From contig CM046876.1 of assembly GCA_025667525.1 (NCBI GenBank), forward strand, positions 534,366,038-534,430,037: a DNA stretch of 64,000 nt, given 5' to 3'. Origin of the DNA: Glebionis coronaria (lineage: Eukaryota; Streptophyta; Magnoliopsida; Asterales; Asteraceae). This document shows, piece after piece, positions 12,261 through 23,261 of this stretch; position 1 is the first letter of the stretch, and each line of letters opens with the position of its first letter. The notes under the pieces were generated by a model. That model saw nothing but the letters and a program-made list of their open reading frames with translations, was not told the origin of the DNA and made no database searches. The position numbers and the translations under genes are program-made.

Positions 12261-12833
12261 TTTCTCCTTATCGTTCAACATATTTTAAAAGTGGAGGCGA
12301 AACGAGGCATGCAAAGCAAAGCGTCGGCAAGACGCATGTCAAAATGCAATTCACGAAACATTTTAATAAAAAGTTAGACTTGATGATTGTTACGATCATG
12401 CAATTTCTCCTTATTATTTCTCGATGGGTAAGGTAAGGGTGGTGCGGGTTGGGGCATTGGTCCTAGAATCTCGGGTTCCAAAATGGGTGAAGGGTTGACC
12501 GTAGGCGTGGTTTATGCGGTACTTTATGGGCTTGAAATATGATACTTTTCGACCACCACCTCGGGTTCTTCCTCAATTTCCTCCTCCGTAGAAGTAATTC
12601 GGTGAGAAATGGGCTCTTTGAAAGTTTTACCACTTAGGGTGGTAATAGCTTTCATTTGTCCCTTCGAGTTTGGTATGGTTTTACTTGGAAGACCACCCGA
12701 AGTAGAAGGTTTGCACATTAATTCTTCAATTATGGTGTTTAACTTGTTATCAAGCTTAGCATGACTTTGGTCGATCTTGTTGTTTTATCCTCTAATTTGA
12801 GTCACAAAATCGTTTTTCAATTCGTTTTCATGT
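12261..12833 (-). pseudogene. Tat/Athila-like gag fragment (copy 2)
   Basis: Duplicate of 7149-7721. One base change near 12786 makes an in-frame TAA where copy 1 reads through, so the open frame is only 64 residues (12524-12718). At 12833 the gag is interrupted by the Sirevirus-like Copia and resumes at 24011-24168. Confidence 0.75.
12829..12833. repeat. Target-site duplication CATGT (left)
   Basis: CATGT directly before the Copia LTR start TGAAAG; matched by 24006-24010 after the other LTR. Confidence 0.92.
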
Positions 12834-13577
12834 TGAAAGACCCTAATCATTGCCAGAAACCCTAAATTTAACTAATCAACACAAGGTATTACTTTTCAAA
12901 CGTAATCTTATTATTGTATAATAAAGAATTACAAGTGTTATGGATAACACGTTTGATGACAATGTGTTGTGCACACTTTGAACAACTATAAACCCTAACT
13001 TATGAATACAGTCGCAGCTGTTTGATTCTATAAGTTCTAAGCAATAGTGTTATGAATATACTCAAAGTGTTGAACATTAATGCATGGATACACATCCTAT
13101 TTATAGTGATACGAGGTTGACCTAAATAGTACTTGATGGTGACTACACAAGACTTTCACTTTTCAGATATCAGTCACATGATGCTCTTCTATTCTTGGTA
13201 GTCTGCCATTATGCTTTAAGGAAACAGTTGTCGAAACAGTTTCCTTTTTCTTCATAGTCTCGAACACACAAATGGCATGTCCAAAGTGTGCTGAGTGTTA
13301 ACAAGGTGTTGACACCCCTGTTAACCCTCAACCCCTCAGAGTCCCTGATACATCTTGGCTGTTATCCATCACAGCCAATGAGTATGTCTTCAAGTAATCT
13401 TTGACTTCCTTGACAATGTCTCTGACATGGACTCCTCTGAGGTTGCTAACAGAGACTTGGATATCTATAAGTCTTGCGATACTTGCATGCCTCCTAGGCA
13501 CAGGCAAGGGACTATCTAACAGCTTAATTATGTTTAAATCTATGATCAGGGAATCTAACAAGCTTAGATTCCCAACA
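12834..13577 (-). repeat. 3' LTR of the Sirevirus-like Copia (744 bp)
   Basis: TGAAAG...CCCAACA in plus sense. It differs from the 5' LTR by a few percent by eye (for example around 12838-12870 and 13440-13500), so the insertion is not brand new. Confidence 0.92.
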
Positions 13578-13593
13578 ATCTCCCCCTATTTAA
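13578..13593 (-). other. Polypurine tract of the Sirevirus-like Copia
   Basis: On the minus strand AAATAGGGGGAGAT abuts the 3' LTR start TGTTGGGAATC. Between it and the post-pol ORF stop (13767) lie about 170 bp of non-coding 3' leader in which I see nothing else. Confidence 0.85.
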
Positions 13594-13766
13594 ACATAAA
13601 TATTGCTAGATCTATCTAAGTTAAGGTAAGTGAGTTAACAGCTTCTTCTTACTCATAACAGATCTAAACAAACATACCTCATGATTTTATTAATACTTAA
13701 AGGAAATTACAAGTACATTACAAAAGTGAAATAAAATGTGAAGGTAAAATTGGGCTGTGAATTTCT

Positions 13767-16700
13767 TCAATAGTCATCATTTTTAATCTTTTCTTCAACT
13801 TCAGCTAAGTCTAATCTGTTATCCAACTCTTCCTGCAAAGTTTTTGCAAACTTTTTGGAATACTCTATGTTGATCTTGAGTGACTTCTTGTGACAAAGCA
13901 GCTGAATTGTTGATGCTAAGTACAACTCATCTTCTCTTTGAAATGCATACTGGCAAGCTCTGTTCATGAATGCCATTCCTCTTTCAGACTCTGTGTATGT
14001 CTGACCATCAACAGGGCCAACTATACCATTTGGTAGGATCAAATCCCTATGCATACCATCCACTTGAACATCATCTGTGACAAAAGTTTCCTTAACAAGT
14101 TGAGAAACTCTTCTTCTTTTGTTACCAGTCATTGGGGGTTCTTGTTCAAAAAGCTGTGGTGGGGGATCTATCTTGAGTTTGGTAGTCGTTTCTTTGATCC
14201 AGGTAAACTTGGCCTTAATAGTCTTAAGCAGAAGAAAATTAGCCTGTCGAGTTCTTTTGGCAGCTAAGGCTTCAAGTTCGAACCATTCAGATAACCCAAG
14301 TGTCTTTAGCCTGAAGTTGTCAAACACATTCATGTTTCCCTGTTGGTTATCTCTCCATAAGATCATCTGTGGGGTGTTGGTGGATTTGTGAATGGTGTAT
14401 TTGAACTTGGTTATCTTACCAGGTGCATACTTGTTGTTAACGCAGGCATCATAATCAGCTTTGACTTTTCTTAGTGCCTCAGCGCGTTTAACTTCCATTT
14501 CCCTCAACCTTTGTTTTTGCTTTTCTCATTCAGGTGGAGTCATCTTCCTTAGAGTAGCTTCATTCAATTCTTTGGCTGTCTTGAGTTCATTTAATCTCTT
14601 GAATTCCTCAGCCTGTTTCTCTATTTCTTCAGGAGTTAAAGAAATCTCATTGGAAGGTGTAAAGGTTGAAAATTGGGAAAGGTCTATGGTGGATCCTCCT
14701 GTCTCTAGCTTCGCAGCTATCTTCTTTAGTTTGGTGTCTGTGTCAACCAAAACTATCTCCTTTCCTTTCTTCGAGACAGAGGATTCCACACTCATGTTCT
14801 TCAAAACTTCAGCTCTTCTGATAAATGTTGTTTGAGCCTGAGCTTGTATTGCTTTGGGAAGGGAGCTAACAGTAAACTTTAGCTTCTTGGCAGCTGGTTC
14901 ACTACCATCCCCAGACTCGCTGGTGTTAACCAAAGTCAGGGACTTTGATAAATCAGTTCCATCTTGATTCAGTTGCTCCCCCTAAGTGTTATCCTCATCG
15001 TCAGATATGTTAATAGGTGTGATGACTTGTAGGGGGACAGGGAAAATGGTGTTGTCAGCTGATGATGAGCCTTGTTTAGCAGATTCAAGGTTAAGTGTTG
15101 TTTCCTTCTCCCCCTCACGTTCATCCTTTTTACGCAGACGTTTGGATGAACGTGTTTGAAAATGCCTTGCAATCTGTTCAACAGAGGCAGCCATAGCACG
15201 TTGCCTTTTCCTTGAAGCCCTGGAAATCTTCAGCAAAAGATTGTTGTTTCCATTAGTATTGGTCTGAACTCGATTAACAATGAAGTTTGCATGACGGTAT
15301 TGCCTGTTGCGAATAGCTTCAAATTGTCTGTGCATAGTTAGCTCATGTTCATCGAATAAGGCAGGGACCTCTGAGTCAATTACATCCTTCATTCTTGTGG
15401 ATAGGTGACTAAGTCCTTGTGCTACTCCTTTTCGTGCACCATCCTTGATGGGTTCAGTAACCGCCTCAGTAACAGCCTTTTGTATGATCCTTGGAAATGT
15501 GACAGTGAAGTTATGCATTTCAGACTTGATCACATCCAGCTTCCTTGATAAGCGTTCAATGTCAGATTGATGATGAACAAGCTGAAGATTATGTATGTTG
15601 AGGCTTTGTTGAGCATAATCATCCCCCCTTGGTAAAAGATCAAAGTTGGTTTGGGCAGGATGATCAAACATTAGAAACTCGGCTGTTGGATCATAGGCTG
15701 GGCGTTGGAAGACTGTTGTTGTGGAGGTAGCAGCGTTTGGAGTAACAACGGCGTCCTTGGGAGGAGGAGTATTATTTCCAGCTGGGGTGGACACAGCTAT
15801 TTCCTTGGGAGGAGAGACAGATTGTTGATCTTCCTCATCTTCTTCATCCTCCTCCTCAAACATCCCCTCAGGGATTTCATCTTCAGGCATTGACTCAAGA
15901 TCAGAGACATCATCCACTTATGACAACATTTCTTCTTCAATATTCAGCAGAGGCTCATTGTCATTAGGTTGGTCTTGAATAATTGTATCAACCTCTTTCT
16001 CCTGTTGTACCTGGGATTCAGTGACTGGCTGTACAATTTCAGCCTGCAAATTGTTATAATTAGTAACAGGGAAAAAAGTAAGGGGAATGGTCGCCATTTC
16101 GCTGTCCCAGAGAGGCTGAGGGTGATTACTCAGCCACTCCAAAGGATAAATCCTTGGGATTCTTTTAAGTGTGAAAAATATATGGTTAATGATCGTCATT
16201 CACTGCCCCTAGGAAAGCTGACTGTGATTATTCACCCCCCCCCCCAAAAGGTTAAAACCTTTGGGACTCTTTTGATTGTGAAACATATGTTGTTTATGGA
16301 TCGCCATTCGCTGCCCCTAGGAAGGCTGAGGGTGATCATTCAGCCCCCCCCCCCCCCCCCAAAGGTTAAGAAACCTTTGGGACTCTTTTAAGAGTGAAAC
16401 ATATGTGGGTTAAGGTCGCCTGTTACGCTGTCCCTAGGAAAGCTGAGGGTGATGATTCAGCTCCCCCTGAAAAGGATAAATCCTTTGGGATTCTTTTAAG
16501 GTGAAAAAGTTAAGGGTTAAGATCGTCTTATTACGCTGTCCCTAGAAGAGCTGAGGATGATGATTCAGCTCCCCTAAAAGTAAAACTTTTGGGATTCTTT
16601 TTCTGAGGGAACCAAGAGGCTGTGTGAAGTACAACTGATCAAGGTTGAGACATATGTGTATCCAGGTTGTTGTTAGCCTAAATACTGTCTAGAGGGTGCA

Positions 16701-18035
16701 GGGTCATCGGGGTGCTTTATAAACACAAATGAATCATTCCCTGGTGCAAAGACAGGGTCTACAGAAGTCTTAAAGAGTTCTAAGTGCATAGACAGACTTC
16801 TATGGGTCGAGGATTACCCTAACTTCACCACTCTCTCCAACAGACAATTGAGAGTGGCTGCTTGTGAACCTCTAAAAATGTACACTGATTACTTGTGAGA
16901 TATCAGTTGGATTAGGCTGGTTTCCTGTTGTCTCAGCTGACTTTGAGACACTAGACCCCTGTTGTTGGTCAGCAGAAGTATCTGATTCCACATGAGTATC
17001 TGGAACAGAGGAGGTGTCAGTCTTCTTTCCCTTGGCCTTAGCAACAGATTTGGTGTGGGAAGAAGATGGGATTTTCTTCTTCTTAGGTTGTTGGCCAGAA
17101 GAAGCCTTCGACGTCGTAGTGTGCTGCCCAGAGGTCAAAGACTTAGACTTGCCAGACACACTAGAGGTAATCACCTTCTCAGAGGAAGGGAGCAAGGACT
17201 TCATAGCTGTTGGTAGTTTGTTGGCAACGTTCATCATATGAGAGGTGACAGGGACATCTTCAGCTCCTATTTCTTTGTAGATGGCACATGTGATGTGGTA
17301 GGGCTTCAGAGCAGTCAACGCAGAGTTATGGTAGTTGTCTCTCAACAGGCTTTCAAAGATCAGCGATAAGAAGCGAACATAGCAGATATTCTTTTCCCTG
17401 ACTTGATTTCTTCCCTTCAGCTGTTCAACAAGGTTGGAGAAGAGAATGCTTCCAACATCAACATCAGCTCCCCAAATCAGCCCATAAGCTATAGATTGAT
17501 GGTTAAAGGACATCTGATCTTGGGATCCCTGCATTCCTCCCAAGGATTTAACAATGTGGGTGAAGAGGACACGCCACATAGGTGTAAAGTACTTAATCTT
17601 CGGAGGAGATTTCGAGAGGACCTCAGCGGGTGTAAGGGCAGGGTTTACATCATGGAAGGGTTTGAGTGTGGCCAGGGCATCCTTAACAGCCTTTTTATCA
17701 ACCACCTTAAGGCATTCATCACCATGTTTCAATCCAGCCACACTCGAGAAATCTTTAAGGGAGAAAGCAAATGGGTGTTCATTGCATGAAAGGCTAAAGG
17801 TTATTGTGTCATCTACTACTTCAGCAGAGTACCAGAATTCCCTAAGGTATTATTGGTACAAGGTGGATGGGGATTTGGTGAAGGGTTCACTTAAATCACA
17901 GTTTTGCATGAAGTTTACCAGATCTGAGTAGGTTTCATTTGGAGCCTTGATCCATCCAATGGAGTTGTTTGAGGCGAGGATGCTTTCGTTGATCTCGAAG
18001 TTAACGTTTGCTGCCTTGGGAACGGAAAAAGCCAT
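13767..18035 (-). pseudogene. Long post-pol (env-like position) ORF, ~1420 codons, broken by stops
   Basis: Open segments at 18035-17850, 17741-16872, 16199-15918, 15917-14982, 14933-14526 and 14507-13767 all lie in one frame on the minus strand, so they look like one ancestral frame with in-frame stops. The N-terminal ~390 codons (start MAFSVPKAANVNF; later PPKIKYFTPMWRVLFTHIV and GGMQGSQDQMSFNHQSIAYG) form a conserved-looking globular block. Then come a Ser/Thr/Lys-rich tail, a minisatellite (16085-16605), an acidic stretch (EEEDEEDEEDQQ), predicted helical or coiled-coil segments, and basic KKLK and KRLRKK patches. I see no signal peptide or clear membrane segment, so 'env-like' describes its position, not a shown function. 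Similar ORFs follow pol in Asteraceae Copia elements, as I recall. Confidence 0.75.
16085..16605. repeat. Minisatellite, ~5 units of 103-117 bp, with poly-C runs
   Basis: Units begin near 16087, 16190, 16297, 16413 and 16519 with variants of GGTCGCCATTCGCTGTCCCTAGG. They continue GCTGAGGGTGATnATTCAG, a C-run, then an AAAGGnTAA...CCTTTGGGA inverted repeat. C-runs reach 11 (16235-16245) and 17 (16344-16360), which read as G-runs on the coding strand. The unit length is not always a multiple of three. The array falls inside the post-pol ORF and coincides with the part where the frame is least intact. Confidence 0.85.
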
Positions 18036-18386
18036 GGATTAAGGTCGAAGGTGAAAGAAAATGGAGGATGGTTTAAGAGAGAGAAGAACATAGAGAGAGA
18101 GAAATAGATTTGTGAAATGAGAATAGTGGTGGGTGAGGAGAGACGAGAGACAAAATATATATTCAAAATAAGTAAACAGTTATTCAACCGCATTTAATGC
18201 AAAATGATATAATGACTGCTCATGTGGGTCCCTTGACCTTTCAAAACTTATTTGTCTCCTCGTTATTCGAAAAATAAATGATTAAATATTTGAGAATGTT
18301 TTTTGCATTTACTTGGAAAGTAACTACCTAGTTTCATGTGAAAAACATTTAATATAGAATCAATCATTTAACGAATACATTTAATA
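18036..18386 (-). other. Gap between RNase H stop and post-pol ORF start
   Basis: 351 bp without coding sequence. On the minus strand a polypyrimidine run (CTCTCTCTCTATGTTCTTC, about 18065-18110) precedes the ATG at 18035. It could serve as a splice acceptor tract or initiator for a separate message for the downstream ORF. This is inference only. Confidence 0.3.
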
Positions 18387-18965
18387 TCAAGCCACAGGAT
18401 TTGAGATATTGAGCATTCCTAGCTCAGCAACTAGCCTATTGAACGAAGGTTCAGCCAAAGGCTTTGTGAAAATATCAGCTAGTTGCAGCTCTGTGGGAAC
18501 AAAGTGCAGCTCAATATCTCCCTTCATTATATGATCCCTGATAAAATGATACCTGATATCAATGTGTTTGGTACGAGAGTGAAGAACAGGGTTGTTGGAT
18601 ATGGCAATGGCGCTGGTGTTGTCACAAATGATTGGCACTTTGTCATATAAAATTTCATAGTCAGCCAATTGACTTTTCATCCAGAGCACCTGAGCACAAC
18701 AGCTGGCTGCAGCGACATATTCTGCTTCAGTTGAAGACATAGCCACAGAGTTTTTCTTCTTATCACTCCATCCAACCAATTTTCCTCCTAGGATTTTACA
18801 GCTGCCTGAAGTGCTTTTCCTGTCAATACAGCATCCAGCATAGTCTGAATCTGAATAGGCCTTGAAATCAAAGCCTGATTCCTTGGGATACCATAGACCT
18901 AGGGATGGTGTTCCTTTGAGATACCTGGAAATTTTCTTAACAGCCACTAGATGGTACAATTTGAG
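18387..18965 (-). pseudogene. Copia RNase H and pol C-terminus
   Basis: The frame reads AVKKISRYLKGTPSLGLWYP, then SDSDYAGCCIDRKSTSG, MSSTEAEYVAAASC, ICDNTSAIAISNNP and HIDIRYHFIRDH. These carry the acidic catalytic positions (D, E, D, D) of Copia RNase H. It ends ADIFTKPLAE...LNISNPVA, the usual pol end. It would remove the RNA strand during reverse transcription. The block normally follows the RT palm; here it is joined at ~18950-18965 straight to the integrase C-terminal tail, in another frame. Confidence 0.88.
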
Positions 18966-19854
18966 TTTCATCCTGCTGACTAGGAGGGCTTTCTTTAAAG
19001 ACTACTTCAGTGTCTGAGTCTTCTTCAGCCATATCAAGAGGTACAAATTCATTAACACTAGGAGATTCTTCAGGGATTTGAAGAATTGGTGAGTAATCAA
19101 TAGCAGTAGAAGAAGAAGGACTACCAGAGGTCTGTGGTTCTTCTTTATCAAGTTCCTGAGAGGTAGGAACTTCTATGTTGTGATTAGACAGAGGGTCAAA
19201 GGCATGAACATAAGGAGTGAGAGTGTTGGAGTGATGATGGTGATGACTGGTAGGTCTTGGTTCTAAGAATTCATCACTTGGGAAAGACACATTTTCATTA
19301 AAATCAATTTCATCACCCTCTGTTCCTGTTCTCTGTATGACTTCATCATCTTCATTGAATCTGACATGAAAGGTTTCTTCTACTTCTTGTCTTCTGATGT
19401 TAAATACTCTGAAGGCTTTGGCTATTGGATAGTATCCCAAGAAGAAACCATCATCAGCTTTTTCATCAAACTTTCCAAGTTTATCCCTGTAGTTGTAAAT
19501 GAACACAGGGCATCCAAACACATGAAAATAGCTAACATCTGGATATCTTTTTCGGAAAACTTCATAGGAAGTTTTACCATGTCTTTTGACAATGATTGAT
19601 CTGTTTTGTGTGTAGCAGGCAGTGTGAACAGCTTCTCCCCAAAATTGCTTTGGTAAGGCTGCACCATTCAGCATAGTTCTGGCTGCTTCAATCAAAGTCC
19701 TGTTTCTTCTTTCAGCCACACCATTTTGTTCAGGGGTGCCAGCTGAAGAGAAGTTCTGTGAAATACCTTTTTCATCACAAAAAGATTCAAGTTGATGATT
19801 CTTGAATTCAGTACCATTATCACTTCTTAGAGCTTTGACTCTAACATTATTCAT
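18937..19854 (-). pseudogene. Copia integrase, C-terminal half of core and tail
   Basis: The segment starts NNVRVKALRSDNGTEF (second catalytic Asp), then TPEQNGVAERRNRTLIEA (catalytic Glu) and FHVFGCPVFIYN. A hydrophilic tail with HHHHH and acidic patches follows, ending ETQIVPSSG at the deletion junction. It is in a different frame from the N-terminal half: an indel near 19850-19870 separates them, so no continuous integrase is encoded. Integrase would insert the cDNA into chromosomes. Confidence 0.88.
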
Positions 19855-20630
19855 ATTTTCAACGGTTGTCTGATGAAGGACATGATGGTATCAGCTGCAT
19901 CACTTTTCCTTCTGAGGAAGAACACCCATGTGTATCTTGAAAATTCATCAACTATGACCAAGGTGTATTTGTTGTGATTAATGGTCTGAGGTTTGACAGG
20001 CCCAAACAAATCCATGTGAAGGAGATGTAAGAACTTGTCAATGGAGAATGATTGCCTAGTCTTGAATGAAGACCTGTGATGCTTTCCTTTGACACAGGCA
20101 GAACAAGTCTTGTCTTTAGAAAACATCACAGAAGGTAGACCAGCAACCAGGTTTTGTGTGGCTATCTTGTTGATGTTCTTGAAGTTGAGATGAGACAGTC
20201 TTTTGTGCCACAGCCAATTGACACTTTCAGAGGCTTTAGCAAGAAAACAATTTGAGCTGTCTTTAGAGCAAACAGCCATGTTGATGACATAGAAATCTCT
20301 CCTTCTAGGTGCAATAAGCACAACATCATTGTTTTTGTTGAATATGGTTCCCTGAGTCTTAGTAAACAAAATCTTATAATCAACATCACACAATTGGCTG
20401 ATGCTAATAAGATTGTGTTTAAGACCATTCACATATGCAACCCTGGTAAACGTAATCCCATTACAGTTCACTGAGCCATATCCTTCTGTGTCACCTGAAG
20501 AGTTATCTCCAAACACCACTTTAGGACCTGGCTCCTTTGAGTATCTGTGCAGGTATTGTTGAATCCCTGTCATGTGTCTAGAACAACCACTGTCTAGATA
20601 CCATACCGATTCCTTGAGATATTTCTGCAC
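19851..20630 (-). pseudogene. Copia protease end, pre-integrase zinc region and integrase core start
   Basis: About residue 10 has VWYLDSGCSRHMTG, with the DSG protease active site. GDNSSGDTEGYG and GLKHNLISISQLCD complete the protease-like module. WHKRLSHLNFKNINK with later CSACVKGKHHRSSF forms the HHCC zinc site of the pre-integrase domain. LHMDLFGPVKP and LVIVDEFSRYTWV open the integrase core with the first catalytic Asp. The frame is lost at QPLKI, just before the second catalytic Asp. The upstream start is arbitrary because the polyprotein would continue from the linker. Confidence 0.88.
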
Positions 20631-20749
20631 AGATACATAGAAACAGGTTAGTTCCTATGGTGAACCCACTTTCCAGTGGGTTCCCTGAATTGGTGATTAG
20701 CAACTCTTGTGTTCCTGTAGAACTTTTGGCGTTAGGAGGGATAATTCAC

Positions 20750-21937
20750 TGTTTCATCGGTAAAACTTCAACAGATATCACACCCAGGGAAGTCACCACA
20801 CTCGTCTGAGTGATGGTCTGTGAATCCACATAATTTACAGGGAGGATAAGGTCTGTAGTTTCCCTATTGTCTTTTGGAACCCTGTGGTCTATCCCTAGAG
20901 GGTGTCTGAGCTCTCTTAGCTGCCATATGTCTATCATGATCTAAGGTCATGTGGTGAGAGTTTTTACATACATTGCAATAAGGTTTGATTAACCTTTCCC
21001 CTTTGGGTTCACCTAGGACTGACTTAGGTTCATGAGAAGTAGAGCATTCAGCGGAAGGCTTAATGTGTTGTTTCAAGAGTTCTACTTCTTTCATTAGAGA
21101 CAACAGGCGTTCTTCAGTGGTATGGTCAACCTTATTCACAGCTTTAGTAGAGACAAGCTTAAAAGCAACTTGTTTACCAGTTTGTTTAGCAGTCACATGA
21201 AAAACTTTAGCTGGAGGTTTCTCAATATCTGTTCTAAGTTCACCCTTAGCAGCTCGTGAGGAACTGCTAGGTTCAACTCCAGAGAGTTTGGGCAAAGGTG
21301 CTAACTCAGCCACATCTTCAGAGACAGGGTCATTAGTCAAAGTGGTATCTGACATATGAATAGTCTCTGTAGATTTGAAGATAATGTCTTTGGGTTTGGT
21401 GAGAATTCTCAGCTTATTTTTCTTAGCAGATATATCCCTTTTAATGTCAGCAGGCAATTCATCATTAAGAAATTGATCTATTGTGAACCTAGCACACAGC
21501 CATTTTTCAATAACCTTGTTTAATTCAGAAACTTGATCATTTAAAGCAATGTTTTTCAAGGTTAACCTAGTGACTTCATTTTGCAGGGATATTTTCTCTA
21601 ATTTAACCCGTTTGAGAGTTTCACATTCAGATTTAGCATTTAGCAGTTCAGTTTTAATAGAGTGAAACTTATCAAGTAGGTTCTTTCTTTGTTCCTCAAC
21701 AAAGTGTAAATCAACAATGGTGTAATCAAGGACATGCTTGCGTTCATCACTATCAGACATAGATAAAATCCTGTGTACCTTTTTCATTGTGATGTCAACC
21801 CATTGTCCTGATCTTACATCACCTTTTCCAACAGCTGGTTCATCCTCAGCTATAGCCATGAAAGCCCTGACTCTAGTAGTATCTTCCTCATCTGAAGTCA
21901 GTGGCTCATCATTCCAATCATAAGCTTCAGCTACCAA
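20750..21937 (-). pseudogene. Gag-pol linker: coiled coil plus cysteine-rich modules
   Basis: The frame 21937-20864 begins MVAEAYDWNDEPLTS, continues SGQWVDITMKKVHRILSM, and has a heptad-like stretch (residues ~70-150: LLDKFHSIK...LQNEVTRLTLKNIALNDQV). It ends with CNVCKNSHHMTLDH. A shifted frame to ~20760 contains CKLCGFTDHHSDEC and CDIC, a second zinc-knuckle-like module. Frames shift at both ends, near 21940 against gag and near 20870. This spacer between gag zinc knuckle and protease resembles that of Asteraceae Copia polyproteins as I recall them. Its job is unknown. Confidence 0.75.
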
Positions 21938-23187
21938 CCCTTTCTCTGTCTTTTATCACCTCCCTTCTTCTTAGACAGAGCTTCAAGCTTCAAATTCATT
22001 TGTTCTAACTCAGCTTTAAGTGCCTTGTACTTGTTTTTGTAATCCTTCTTCTCAGTGTCTGATGAATTGGATTGGTGAGATGAGTTGTTGTGTTGTTTGA
22101 ATTTGTAAGGTTTGGATGAAGATGATGGATAGGAGGGTGACGATGTCTTGGTGGAAGGACAGTCTTTTTGGAAGTGTCCAAGCTTTCCACGGGCAAAGCA
22201 AGTTTCTTTTGACCTGTCAGTTGGTTTACTAGCTGATCCTATTCTCCCTGATCTTTTGAAGAATCTTCTTTGGTTGGCTAGCAAGGCTCTTTCATGAAAC
22301 TCTGCATTAAGGTCCGTCAAGAACTCTTGGCTGTTGCGGGTGTCTTCTTCAACATCAGAGTCACTGTCATGAGGATGTGGTGCAGAGATCAAGGCTTTGG
22401 AAGATGCTCCTTGAACTACAAATCTTTTAGTCTTTGACTTGTAAATAGTATCAATCATCCCTTCTTCATAATTATACTTTCCATAAAGCTGAGCTAAGGT
22501 GTCATTCTTGATTGAGTTATTAGCTCTCTGAGTCTGATTCGTACTCAGCCACTTTCTTGGAAGGCTGTTGACAAATGTGGCATTAATCTTAGCTTGACAA
22601 ATGGTGACATCATTCATTGCTAGGTCATTGAGAAGAATCTTCAGCCTTGTATAGGTTTGTTGAACCTTTTCACCTTCAAGTGACTTGAAGGCATTGAACT
22701 GATGTCTGAGTGCCTGAATCTTTGTCTCTCTTGTTTCAGAGGGTCCTTCATGGCCAAGGATGAGGTCTGTCGACATTTGCTTGGCTGTGGGACACTGAAT
22801 GACAGACTTCATGATATGTTTGGGAAGACAGGATATGATGATGCTTTTGAGACGTTTATCTTGGTTTGCCAATTTTCTATCAGCTGGAGTCCATTGTTTG
22901 AGAGGTTTGGGAAGGGGGTTTTCTTCAGTGGAGGTAAGCGCCATTGGAATATAAGGACCATTTTCTAAAATTTCTAGAAGAAAAGGTTCAAGTCCATCGA
23001 GATACACAAGAAATTGACTCTTCCAACTGGAAAAATCTTCTTCATCAAAGACTGGTACACTTGTGACATGTGATCCACCTCTTGAGTCAAGAAGTTGGGG
23101 TAGATCATCGTCATTGGCAGGAGGGTTGAGTCTTGGTGAAGATGGTGTTGTAGAAGGTGAATGTGGTGGGTTAGAAGTTTCTGGCAT
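21931..23187 (-). CDS. Copia gag (Sirevirus-like), 418 residues
   Basis: Start MPETSNPPHSPST lies ~60 bp after the PBS, which fits the first ORF of the element. After a Pro/Ser-rich leader comes the capsid-like region (DEEDFSSWKSQFLVYL near residue 48; later QLFNAF-like KIQALRHQFNAFKSLEGEK and QTYTRLKILLNDLAM). A zinc-knuckle position follows at ~residue 330: CFARGKLGHFQKDC. The second cysteine of the CX2CX4HX4C pattern is an arginine here, which should impair zinc and RNA binding. The Lys-rich C-terminus includes a short coiled coil (KNKYKALKAELEQMNLKLEAL). It ends in a frame change relative to the linker. Confidence 0.85.
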   Translation of the reverse strand: MPETSNPPHSPSTTPSSPRLNPPANDDDLPQLLDSRGGSHVTSVPVFDEEDFSSWKSQFLVYLDGLEPFLLEILENGPYIPMALTSTEENPLPKPLKQWTPADRKLANQDKRLKSIIISCLPKHIMKSVIQCPTAKQMSTDLILGHEGPSETRETKIQALRHQFNAFKSLEGEKVQQTYTRLKILLNDLAMNDVTICQAKINATFVNSLPRKWLSTNQTQRANNSIKNDTLAQLYGKYNYEEGMIDTIYKSKTKRFVVQGASSKALISAPHPHDSDSDVEEDTRNSQEFLTDLNAEFHERALLANQRRFFKRSGRIGSASKPTDRSKETCFARGKLGHFQKDCPSTKTSSPSYPSSSSKPYKFKQHNNSSHQSNSSDTEKKDYKNKYKALKAELEQMNLKLEALSKKKGGDKRQRKGW

Positions 23188-23247
23188 GGTAGATCTTGAT
23201 TATAAAACTGAGAACGATGTTTCTTGAAGGTTTTAATATCAAACACC

Positions 23248-23259
23248 GCTCTGATACCA
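23248..23259 (-). promoter_or_regulatory. Primer-binding site, initiator Met tRNA
   Basis: TGGTATCAGAGC on the minus strand, two bases from the 5' LTR end. Full match to the usual plant iMet primer site. Confidence 0.9.
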
Positions 23260-23261
23260 AT

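Larger units (their letters stand above)
8293..13407. repeat. Tandem duplication, copy 2 (5115 bp)
   Basis: Near-identical to 2933-8295. The main differences are a 261-bp deletion (copy 1 bases ~4454-4714, between two AAAA runs), a 12-bp gain in the TTATTATTTT run near 8735-8760, and scattered substitutions. These account for the length difference. Copy 2 keeps the intact join into the complete Copia LTR, so it shows the original right side. Confidence 0.93.

Noticed and set aside
13401..17931. Many plus-strand ORFs (for example 14049-14391, 14461-14835, 16992-17241, 17403-17931)
   Set aside because: Shadows opposite the long minus-strand post-pol frame; none has recognisable motifs.
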